From NCBI RefSeq assembly GCF_021442385.1, contig NZ_MUZA01000013.1:1-64000 (forward strand): a stretch of 64,000 bases of DNA, read 5' to 3'. A program made the translations under genes and the position numbers. Shown here piece by piece: positions 34,545 to 42,853 of this stretch (the first letter of the stretch is position 1; every line of letters begins with the position of its first letter). This stretch comes from Micromonospora sp. MH99 (GTDB lineage Bacteria > Actinomycetota > Actinomycetes > Mycobacteriales > Micromonosporaceae). Under the pieces are notes generated by a model that did no database searches, had not been told where the DNA came from, and was given only the letters and a program-made list of their open reading frames with translations.

Positions 34545-37500
34545 TCAGGAGGATGCCGCGTCCACGCGGCTGCGAGCGACGTTCAGTTCCTCCTCGGTGA
34601 ACAGCGCACGAAACTCCGTCCGAAGAGCCAGTGCCTCCGCCGTGAGGTCCACCCGTCCGCGCTCCCACAGTGCAGTGAAGCCGTCCGACACCACCGGACT
34701 ACGCAGCAGCTGCCGCGCGCTGGCAAGTCCCCCCTTGTCGGTCACCAGACGCAGCAACAGAGTCGGCTGGTAGCTCACCTCATCCCGCGCCCGCTGACAG
34801 ATACGGACCATCTCGCGATGGAACAATGCCTCGAGGCTACGCCGGTCCACCGTGCCGCTTCCGGAAGCCGCAGCAGGTCCGACGGTTTCCGGGGGTCGCT
34901 CCTGCGGCTTCCGCTGCGCCGACAAAGTCGAAGACCCACCCTGGCCCGTCCTTTCAAGTGAAGCCGGGCGAGGCTCCGGAGGCTGCGGTTCCGTCGGCTT
35001 TCCACTCGCCGGAGTGAGCATCGTCTCGGCTGACGCCCTCAGTGGAGGCCGGGACGGAACCTCCTCCCAGGATGAGCGCAACAACCGGGTGACACTCCGG
35101 TTCTGGATCGCCGCGGGGCTGGTCGGAGCGAAGTACTGAACGAGTCCCTCCCTTCGACCGTCATCGGTGTCGCAGGGGCTGTCCTTTCGGGTGCTGGCCG
35201 TTCGGACGACAGCCTCCGCCTCGTTCTGGCGTACCCAGCAGATAACAAGCGGGCCTCCGGCCTCCGCGCGCTCGATCCGAATGTCTGCCCCGAGCGGGCG
35301 AGCCCCCGCCGAACTGCCGCCCCCGTGCCGCGCCCAGCCAAGCACCTTGCCACCATGACGGATGGGAACGTCGTGGCCGGTCCGGTAGCTTTCGATGGCG
35401 GCCATCGCCTCGTAGGGGCGAATCCAGGCGATGCTGCGGTAACCCGGTGGCACCCACTCGTCCGAGACTCTCTCGTCCTGCCGCTGCCGGCTGACGGGCG
35501 TAGCAGGAACGGCCGGCCTCTGCCCAGGAGTGTCTCCCACCGCCGCAGTGGGCGATGTGTCGGTCGAGTGACGCTCCGCGGCATCAACACTTTCTGATGT
35601 GCGCCGTGGCTCGTCGACCGCAGATGGCGGAACATCGACCGGCACAGGTTTCACGGCCTCACCCCCGGCCGCCCTGGGCATGCTGCGCTCGTCCTCCGCT
35701 CCGGAGGCGTTCTCGACAGACTCGACCGGTGCCTCTGTCCCATCCTGGCCGCCCCGGTCCGCTGGTAGCGACGTAACCTCCAGCGCCTCGTCGATGAAGC
35801 GGGCAGCGTCATCGCGTCGCGCGTCCGGGCCCGTCGCTGCCAGATCGGTCCCGGTCCCGGCGGCTTCGTCGGCGCTGGGGCCCGCGTTCACCGGCTGGGT
35901 CCGGGCGGATGCATCCACCGGCTGCGGGACCGCGATGCCCAGCTCGTCGATCCGCTGCCACAGCGGTCCCAGCGCCGCCTCCGGATCCCGGCTGAACACA
36001 CTCCCCCGGATCCGCACGAAGACGCAGTTGCCGACCCGCTCCAGCACCGCCTGTCGGCGCATGTCGCTCTCCCACTGATCCGGCCCGTGGTACGCGTCGC
36101 CGTCGCACTCGATGGCCAGCCGCCGCCCGTCCGGCGCTGGGAGGACGAAGTCGATCCGGTACCCGCCGATGCGGAACTGCGGCAGCGGCCGGTACCCGCG
36201 ACGCAGGATGCGGCGCAGCACCTCGCGTTCGAAGTCGCTGTCGCAGCGCTTCTCCAGGTCGTCGTACGCCTCGTCGACGGCAGTGACGTTCTGGCAGTAG
36301 GTGAGCAGCAGTCCTCGGGCGTCGTCCTCGCGCAGGTCGGCGGGCTGCACCGAGTGGAACACCCACAGCTGGTCCCGGGCGCGGGACGCGGCGACGTTGA
36401 CCCGCCGATGGTGGTCCCGCTTGGTGAAGGCCGAGACCGGCCCATGGTGCGGCTCGACGACCATCGACACGAGGACGATGTCCCGCTCGTCGCCCTGGAA
36501 GGTGTACGAGTCGCCGACGCGCAGCCGACGCCGTTCCATCTCCTCCTCGCCGACCTCCTCGCGGAGGCGGGTGAGCAGGTAGAGGGCCTGTCCGCTGGTG
36601 CTGAGCAGGCTGACCACCCCGATGCTGCGTCCCCCGTAGGCCGGGTCGGCGACGATCGCCGCGACCCGTGCGACGAGGGCTTCAGCCTCGGGGACGTTGA
36701 CATCGCCGTAGCCGATGAGGCCTTGGCGGATGCCGTCGGGCACATGGACGGCGTTGACCGGGTCGCCGATGCCGGCGGGCCGGTCGGTGCGCAGCGGCTC
36801 GATCTCCCCGCCGTAGTACGTCTCGCTGGAGAAGCCGATGATCGCCGGTACGGAGCGGAAGTGCTCGGTGAGCAGGATGCGCTCCGGGGAGCGTCGGACG
36901 GCGTGGTCGTACAGGCTGCTCTCCGGGTCGAAGTGCTCGGCGGACGGCACGTCGACCAGGTGCGAGTTGATCAGGCCGGTCACCGTGCCGACGAACGACA
37001 GCTGCGGTCCGATCTGCTGGTCGTCGCCGACCACGACGGCCCGCTCGGCGAGGCTCAGCACGGGCAGCGAGAACATGTCCGCCTGAGAGGCCTCGTCGAC
37101 GATGACCACGTCGAAGTGCGCTCCGCCGGCGAACTGCTCGATGGCCCGGTCGACGGACATGACCCAGACCGGTACGGCGTCGACGGCGGCGCTCATGGCC
37201 CGCTGGGCGTGCGCCTGCCACTGGGCGGCGTTCTTGCCCGTACCCTTTCCGATCTTCCTCAGGGCGGTGGTCCAGTCGGCGAGCGCGGCCCGCCGGCGGT
37301 CGTCGAGGGCCTTGGAGACCTCCAGCCAGGAGGAGGCGACGACGAGTTCCTGGGTGAGTCGCCGGATGCGGTCCCGGGTCTGCTCGACCCGGTGCGCGAG
37401 CGAGACCGGGTCGACGCTGCCCACGACGGTGTCGAACCAGGTCTGGGCGCGGCGCCACTGCCAGCGGTGCGGGCAGTCGCCGCCGCTGCCGGCGAGGGCG

Positions 37501-40202
37501 TACGCGGTGCCGGTGTCGATCTCGGCGGTCCAGGCGGGGGCGGCCGGGCGGAGCCGGCCGGCGAGCTGGGTGAACCGTTGCGCGTCTGGGCGCAGGCCGG
37601 CCAGGCGGCGTACCTCGTCAAGGATGCCGTCCCAGCCAGGCAGGTCGTCCTGCTGTCGGCTCTGGTCGAGCAGCCGCCACAGTTCGCTGGCGTCGCTGGT
37701 GGACATGCCGGCCTGGAGCAGGGCGCCCAGCTCGCGCTCCTCGGCGACGAACCGGTCGTGGGTGAAGACGGTCGCGCACCGGGCGACCAGGTCGGTGAGC
37801 GCGGTCAGCCGGCGTACGTCGACCGCCGGCTCGACCCGGGGCACCAGTCGGCGGACGGTCGCGTGCAGGGTGGGCCAGCGGCGGCGGTCCCAGTCCAGGG
37901 CGGTCGCCGCGTCGCTGAGCAGTCGACCGGCCCAGAGTTCGGGCTGGTCGCCGGGTTCCTGCGGCAGGTTGAGCAGGTTCCGCCACTCGGTCCACCGGGT
38001 GGCGAGTTCCTGCCGCAGCCGGAGACGGTTGACGTACGCGACGACGATCTCGACGTCGTCGGCGGTGCGCAGGACCTCACCGTCGATGCGGCAGTCCGCG
38101 GCGAGCTTGGCGAGGGTGCCCTGGAAGAACTTGTTGACGCCCTTGCCTGCGGCGAAGCGCTGGCGCAGTTCGCCGAGCTGTGCCAGCAGCCGGCGCGGTT
38201 CGGCGAGATGCGGGTCGGCGACGGTCACCCGGTGGCCAGCGACGACCCGGGTTGCCGTGGCGAGTTCGGCGAGCGCCCGCTGGCAGGCGGCGACGTGGTC
38301 CTCCCAGATGGCCCGCCAGTTCGGGTCAGCCTGCAGGAGTTTGGCGAGGGTGTCCGTCCAGGCACCCTCTCTGGCGGTGAGCAGGGTGAGTGCCTCCCGC
38401 AGGTGCCCGGCCAGCTCGTCGAGGGCGGTCCGGCCGAACGCCCGTACCTCCGGCAGCACCACACCTGCGGCAATGAGCTGGTCCAGCTCAGCACGGGTGG
38501 CGGCGAGTTCCCGCCGCGCCGCGAGGACAGCCGAGGCGGTCGGCATCGCGGCCACCGTCGGCAGGTGCCGCAGCGCCTGCGTGCGGTCCTGACGGGCGGT
38601 ACGACGGGCGATGTCGAGCAGGTCGGTGAACTCCTCGACGGTGAGCGGCGCGTCGAGGTCCGGTGGGATCTCGTCGGGGATGTCGCCGTACCGGTCGGCC
38701 CGGTCCCGCAGCCAGCTGCCGACGTCGCTCGGCGACAGCCGGATGCCGTCGATCTCGTACTGCGCGGACTCGTTCTCCGCCAGGGTGCGCAGCGCCCCGA
38801 GCGCCTGGCCGAGGTCCCGTTCGGCCTCCTCGATCTGGCGGCGCAGCCGATCCACCCGCTGCTGCTCGCTGCGCTTGTCGAGGGTGGCGCCCCGGTCGGA
38901 GAGTTCCCGGGCGGCGAGCTGGAGCTGGACGAGCTGGTCGGTGGAGCGGCCGAGCACCGCCAGGCAGAGCGACTGGATCTCCTCGGGCAGGCCGTCCCGC
39001 AGGACCCGCAGCGGATCCTCCTTCTGCGCGACCACGAGCACCCGCTTGCCGTGCGCCATCAGGTGGCAGATCAGGTTGCGGATGGTGTGGGTCTTGCCGG
39101 TGCCGGGCGGACCCTGAACGGCCACGTTGCGGTGCTGGGCGAGCCGCCGGGCGATGGACTCCTGCGCCTCGTTGGTGGGCAGCGGCATGAGCAGCCGCTC
39201 CCCCAGCGGCGCCCACCGTTCCGGCTGGTCGTGCGGCATCTCCAGGCGGCTCGGCTCATGGGCGAGGATGGCGGCCAGCGCACCGATGCTCGCGGTATCG
39301 CCGCTGAGCAAACGGGCGCGGAGTTCCTCGAGGAAGCGGCGCAACATCCGCTGCCGGGGCCGGACGAAGAGCACGCCGGTGTCGTGGACGTACGGGCCGA
39401 CCGGGGCGGGAGCGTCGGCGGCCCGGACGGTCGGGTCGTGCCCGAGGCGGCGCAGGGCCCGATCGAGGAACTCCTGGCGGGCGAAGTCGTCCCAGACGTC
39501 GAGGTCGAGCTGCCCACCGGAACCGGCGAGAGCGAGCAGCTGGCTGAGGTACCGCTCGTCGAGGCCGGTCAGCGGGTCGGTCTGGAGCCGGCCGGCGCCC
39601 TGCGGCACCACCCGGATCATCGACCGGTCGGCGTCGAACTCGATGGCGACCGGGGTCACGACGAGCGGGTACTGCACCCGGTTCCCGACCACGTCCATGC
39701 GCAGAACACCGTGCCCCCACACCAGCTCGTGGGTGGCGGCGTTCATGTCGATGCGGTGCTTCAGGTCGAACAGGCTCCGGTGCAGCCTGCGGACCGCCTC
39801 GGCACGTCGGGCCTGCTCGGCCCAGGGCCGCCACTCCCGCTCCCGCCACTGCTCGAACCGGGTACGGAGGTGCTCGACCGTCTCCTCGTCGCCGGCCAGC
39901 CGCGGATCGCTCTCGTACGACAGCGGCCCGGCGAGATACGGGCCGAACTCGGCGGGTGCCCGCAGCTGCTTCGGCGCGGGCGGCAGACCGACCCGCAACC
40001 AGCTGCTGCCGTCAGAGGAGACGCCCACCTGGCAGTCGGGGTGAGCCGGCAGGTCGTGCTGCCAGAACGCGTCGGTCTGCGGCACCGTCCGGGCCGGCTT
40101 CTCCATCTGGGCCCGCACGGCCATCAGATAGTCGACCAGGGAGGTGGCACGGTCCATGATCAGCGCCGGCGATTCCGTGGCGGACGGGGATCGGGAGAGC
40201 AT
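34545..40202 (-). CDS. SF1 (DNA2/NAM7-type) helicase fused to DUF559-like nuclease and shared C-terminal domain
   Basis: 1,885 aa from ATG 40202 (AAAGG upstream; a GTG at 40265 would extend it by 21). Walker A GPPGTGKTHTIRNL near 362 with Lys; the two RecA lobes are split by a long helical insert; DEAD-box-like Walker B VVIVDEASQADMF near 1030 and VVVGDDQQIGP; lobe 2 has SYTFQGDERDIVLVSMV and VAASRARDQLWVF. Residues ~1320-1425 are a PD-(D/E)XK DUF559/Vsr-like nuclease (YRIDFVLP, LAIECDGDAYHG). Residues ~1578-1707 carry the domain shared with the sigma-like protein (GYRSIAWIRPYEAMAAIESY). The last 100 residues are another conserved module (LLRLVTDKGGLASARQLL, GFTALWERGRVDLTAEAL). Probably unwinds and degrades invading DNA. 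Confidence 0.9.
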   Translation of the reverse strand: MLSRSPSATESPALIMDRATSLVDYLMAVRAQMEKPARTVPQTDAFWQHDLPAHPDCQVGVSSDGSSWLRVGLPPAPKQLRAPAEFGPYLAGPLSYESDPRLAGDEETVEHLRTRFEQWREREWRPWAEQARRAEAVRRLHRSLFDLKHRIDMNAATHELVWGHGVLRMDVVGNRVQYPLVVTPVAIEFDADRSMIRVVPQGAGRLQTDPLTGLDERYLSQLLALAGSGGQLDLDVWDDFARQEFLDRALRRLGHDPTVRAADAPAPVGPYVHDTGVLFVRPRQRMLRRFLEELRARLLSGDTASIGALAAILAHEPSRLEMPHDQPERWAPLGERLLMPLPTNEAQESIARRLAQHRNVAVQGPPGTGKTHTIRNLICHLMAHGKRVLVVAQKEDPLRVLRDGLPEEIQSLCLAVLGRSTDQLVQLQLAARELSDRGATLDKRSEQQRVDRLRRQIEEAERDLGQALGALRTLAENESAQYEIDGIRLSPSDVGSWLRDRADRYGDIPDEIPPDLDAPLTVEEFTDLLDIARRTARQDRTQALRHLPTVAAMPTASAVLAARRELAATRAELDQLIAAGVVLPEVRAFGRTALDELAGHLREALTLLTAREGAWTDTLAKLLQADPNWRAIWEDHVAACQRALAELATATRVVAGHRVTVADPHLAEPRRLLAQLGELRQRFAAGKGVNKFFQGTLAKLAADCRIDGEVLRTADDVEIVVAYVNRLRLRQELATRWTEWRNLLNLPQEPGDQPELWAGRLLSDAATALDWDRRRWPTLHATVRRLVPRVEPAVDVRRLTALTDLVARCATVFTHDRFVAEERELGALLQAGMSTSDASELWRLLDQSRQQDDLPGWDGILDEVRRLAGLRPDAQRFTQLAGRLRPAAPAWTAEIDTGTAYALAGSGGDCPHRWQWRRAQTWFDTVVGSVDPVSLAHRVEQTRDRIRRLTQELVVASSWLEVSKALDDRRRAALADWTTALRKIGKGTGKNAAQWQAHAQRAMSAAVDAVPVWVMSVDRAIEQFAGGAHFDVVIVDEASQADMFSLPVLSLAERAVVVGDDQQIGPQLSFVGTVTGLINSHLVDVPSAEHFDPESSLYDHAVRRSPERILLTEHFRSVPAIIGFSSETYYGGEIEPLRTDRPAGIGDPVNAVHVPDGIRQGLIGYGDVNVPEAEALVARVAAIVADPAYGGRSIGVVSLLSTSGQALYLLTRLREEVGEEEMERRRLRVGDSYTFQGDERDIVLVSMVVEPHHGPVSAFTKRDHHRRVNVAASRARDQLWVFHSVQPADLREDDARGLLLTYCQNVTAVDEAYDDLEKRCDSDFEREVLRRILRRGYRPLPQFRIGGYRIDFVLPAPDGRRLAIECDGDAYHGPDQWESDMRRQAVLERVGNCVFVRIRGSVFSRDPEAALGPLWQRIDELGIAVPQPVDASARTQPVNAGPSADEAAGTGTDLAATGPDARRDDAARFIDEALEVTSLPADRGGQDGTEAPVESVENASGAEDERSMPRAAGGEAVKPVPVDVPPSAVDEPRRTSESVDAAERHSTDTSPTAAVGDTPGQRPAVPATPVSRQRQDERVSDEWVPPGYRSIAWIRPYEAMAAIESYRTGHDVPIRHGGKVLGWARHGGGSSAGARPLGADIRIERAEAGGPLVICWVRQNEAEAVVRTASTRKDSPCDTDDGRREGLVQYFAPTSPAAIQNRSVTRLLRSSWEEVPSRPPLRASAETMLTPASGKPTEPQPPEPRPASLERTGQGGSSTLSAQRKPQERPPETVGPAAASGSGTVDRRSLEALFHREMVRICQRARDEVSYQPTLLLRLVTDKGGLASARQLLRSPVVSDGFTALWERGRVDLTAEALALRTEFRALFTEEELNVARSRVDAASS

Positions 40203-40284
40203 GCGGCACCTTTGGTTCTGCGGGTAGGACTGGCCCCAATGACGAGTCTGGTCCGGCGTCAGCACGCGTGATGCGGCACTCCCA

Positions 40285-40341
40285 CCTCCCCACCGGCGGT
40301 GTCCGAAACACTACCTGCGGCACGCCAGCCAGCGGGACCCC
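40285..40341 (-). repeat. Conserved two-hairpin element, copy B
   Basis: 57-nt relative of copy A. Minus strand: GGGGTCCC start, a diverged first stem around TGGCGTGCC, GGTA, second hairpin GTGTT-TCG-GACAC, GTGGGGAGG end. It lies 83 bases upstream of the chosen helicase start and, with copy A, brackets the 20-kb defence cassette in direct orientation. Confidence 0.7.
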
Positions 40342-40812
40342 CGGCGTTCACCCGATCGGGCGGCCCCGTCGGCCCGCTCAAACCCTGTCAAGAACCTGCA
40401 CAGGCAATATTGCCCGCAGCAACAATTGTCATCGAGCGGGTGCACCTGGCGCGAGCAGAGCGGACATACGCCGCGCTGCGCCGTCGCCTCGTCGGGGACA
40501 AGGCGCTCGGCGACGGCCGGCGCTCATCCGCAGCGCGACCGACGACCAGAACACCCGTCGACATGTCACTCGAGGTCAGGTAGGGCGCCAGCGGCGACAG
40601 GAGGAGGCCTCGGCCCCGCAGCCGAGCGGATACCGGCGGGGTCGGAAGGCCCGAGGACGCCTCGGGGGGACGTACCAACGGGCGCGGGCCGCACCGCAAC
40701 GACCGACGCCGGACCCCGACGTCGGCCCCAGTCGGCAGGGGGCCTGCCTCTCACAGGATGGTGGCCGCCGATCCATAGTCGGCGGCCGCCAGTGTTCAAG
40801 CGGTGAATTAGG
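40342..40812. other. About 470 bp without an assignable gene
   Basis: One plus frame near 40430-40500 encodes a short helical-looking stretch (VIERVHLARAERTYAAL) that could be a gene remnant, but it has no start or family match. Nothing else is recognisable. It may supply the upstream part of the helicase promoter. Confidence 0.5.
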
Positions 40813-40934
40813 CTATTGGACGCCCGCCCTCTGCTTGTTGTAGTTGCTGCCCTGACCGTCCGGCTTGTAGTTGCTCTCCACGTTGCCGGCGATGTCGATC
40901 GAGAACCAGTTGACGGTGGTGTCGCTGTTCACCG
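40813..40934 (-). pseudogene. C-terminal fragment of a secreted beta-sandwich protein
   Basis: The minus frame ending at the TAG at 40813 reads TVNSDTTVNWFSIDIAGNVE followed by SNYKPDGQG. The pattern D-T-T-V-x-W/F-F-S-x-D-x-A-G-N-V-E is typical of the small beta-sandwich domains at the end of secreted glycosidases and similar proteins. Only ~40 residues remain; the fragment abuts a helicase fragment of opposite orientation at 40938. Confidence 0.55.
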
Positions 40935-40937
40935 TTG

Positions 40938-42126
40938 CGGGCGCTCGGGTTCTGCGTGAGCATCGGGCACGCCGAGTTCATGGCGGACTGGTTCACCAAG
41001 CACGGCGTACCGTCGGCGACGGTGACCTCGCGGGTCGACGCCGCCGGGCGGCAGGCGCTGCTGACCGCCTTCCGCAAGCGTGATCTGCGGGTGCTCTTCA
41101 CCGTCGACCTCTTCAACGAGGGCGTCGACCTGCCGATGGTCAACACGATCCTCATGCTGCGGCCACCGTGAGCGCCACGATCTTCCTGCAGCAGCTCGGC
41201 CGCGGCCTGCGCCCGGACGACGGCAAGTCCTGCCTGACCGTGCTCGACTTCATCGGCGGGCAGCACGCAAACTTCTGCTTCGACCTGCGCTGGCGGGCGC
41301 TGACCGGGGCCAGCCGACGGGCCGTAGATGTGGCCGTCCGGGATGACTTCCCGTCGCTGCCGAGTGGCTGCCCGGTCGAGCTGGACCTGGTGGCGAAGGA
41401 GATCGTGCTCGCCAACCTGAAGTCGGCCCTGCCCACCTCGAAGAACGGCCTGGTGGCCGAGCCGCAGCAGCTCGGTGACGTGAGCCTGGCAGAGTTCCTG
41501 CGGGAGGCCGGCCTGGAGATCGAGGACGTCTACCGTCCGGCGAGCATCGCGGCTGGGCCGGGCTGCGGCGCCTGGCCGGCATCGACACCTCGGCCGGCCA
41601 GATGACCGCGAGCTCGGCCGGGCCACCGGCCGGATGCTGCACACCGACGACGTCGATCGGCTGGACCTGCTGGCCAAGGTGGCAAGCGGCTAGCACCCCG
41701 GCGGCGTACGGCTTCTGGACATGCTGCACTTCAGCCTCTGGGGGCCGTCTGTGCCGCTGACCGAGCGCGACGCCCGGCTGTAACGGCTGTGGGCAGAGCC
41801 GGCGCGATGCGCCGAGCTGCGCCAGGTCGCCGAGGTTTGCGGGACCGGATCCACTGAGTGACGAGTGGGAGTCGCAGAGCACGACATTGGCTGCCTCGGT
41901 GACGGGGCAGCGCTACATCCACCACACCGAGCGCGGGTCGACAGTGCACCTGTTCGCCCGGGAAACCAAGGTCGCCGACCGCGACCTGGGCGCACCGCCG
42001 AATCGGTATGCCGGACCGATGATGTACCAGGAGCACAGCGGCGACCGGCCGATGCGGATCATCTGGCGGCTGCGTCACCCGCTCCCCGCCGACATTTACG
42101 CCGCTGCTCGCGCCATCGCGGCATGA
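40938..42126 (+). pseudogene. Degenerate fragment of a DEAD/DEAH helicase with DUF3427, copy 1
   Basis: Begins within helicase domain 2 (RALGFCVSIGHAEFMADWF, then VLFTVDLFNEGVDLPMVNT), shifts frame near 41168 (IFLQQLGRGLR, motif VI, then LTVLDFIGGQHANF), shifts again near 41560 and loses roughly 250 bp around 41850 compared with copy 2 at 61254. It resumes at EWESQSTTLAASVTGQRYIH and ends in IIWRLRHPLPADIYAAARAIAA. Missing 5' half, frameshifts and a deletion show it is dead. Confidence 0.85.
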
Positions 42127-42160
42127 AGAGCGCGGACGCAGGCACGAGGAACCTTCGCCG

Positions 42161-42802
42161 TCAGCACCTCGCCTGGTAGGCGCGGTGCGCGCCGTTGACG
42201 CCCAGTCCGGCCGTCACCAGTGAGCCGAGCGTTTGGATACTGGCAGGTTCCGTCATCGCCGCCGCGACGGATGCTCGATATGTCGCAATCGCAAACACGA
42301 GGTCGCCCACCTGCGGATCCGAAAGCGCGGCCACGGTTGAACGGTAAGCCTGCGCGTCCGTGTTCAGCTGCTCCAATTCATGAGGAGTGGGCGGAGTTAG
42401 TCCATCTGTAAGGGGACCAAGCCGGTCGTGCCAGGAATCGTAGGCCCGCTGCTCGGTCGCGCATGAGTCACTGGCCGGCGAACCCGCTGGCGGGGCGATG
42501 GGCGGCTCCGGCATGCGGGTCGCCTGAGCCTGCCCGTCCAGAATTGCTAGCGCCCGCTCAGCTCGCCCCTTATCCGGGGCGGAGGACTCGTTCCGAGAAC
42601 TGAGCCAGTTCACGCAGCTTCCCAGGAGGCAAAGGACCGACATGAAGACAACGATCCGTCCTATGCCTCCCTGCCGTTCCTTGCGGATGACGCCACGGTA
42701 GGACGAAAGCCTGTAGTGGTCGCTGCGGTAGTGCGGGCTCACCCACCTACCGTTGCGCATGTGTCCGCGTACTGAATGGCCCCGCACGTAATGGCGCCGC
42801 AC
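42161..42802 (-). CDS. Small membrane-anchored protein of unknown function
   Basis: 213 aa from GTG 42802. The N-terminus is basic and His/Arg-rich with the pattern VRGHMRNGRWVSPHYRS known from many actinobacterial and phage-island proteins. One membrane segment (RIVVFMSVLCLLGSCVNWL) lies at about 49-67, and the rest is a helical domain likely outside (YDSWHDRLGPLTDGL, then EQLNTDAQAYRSTVAAL) with conserved Cys near 113 and 213. No family name recognised. ATG 42760 is an alternative start. Confidence 0.65.
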   Translation of the reverse strand: MRRHYVRGHSVRGHMRNGRWVSPHYRSDHYRLSSYRGVIRKERQGGIGRIVVFMSVLCLLGSCVNWLSSRNESSAPDKGRAERALAILDGQAQATRMPEPPIAPPAGSPASDSCATEQRAYDSWHDRLGPLTDGLTPPTPHELEQLNTDAQAYRSTVAALSDPQVGDLVFAIATYRASVAAAMTEPASIQTLGSLVTAGLGVNGAHRAYQARC

Positions 42803-42853
42803 CCTAGCTTCCTGCCTCGCCGCTAGGTCGGCTGCCGGGCACGCAACGGCTGA

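Noticed and set aside
36087..40271. Long plus-strand open frame of ~1,390 codons
   Set aside because: It is the antisense shadow of the helicase-nuclease gene; the composition (Gly, Val, Arg, Leu, Asp repeats) is typical of the reverse frame of GC-rich genes and no domain is seen.
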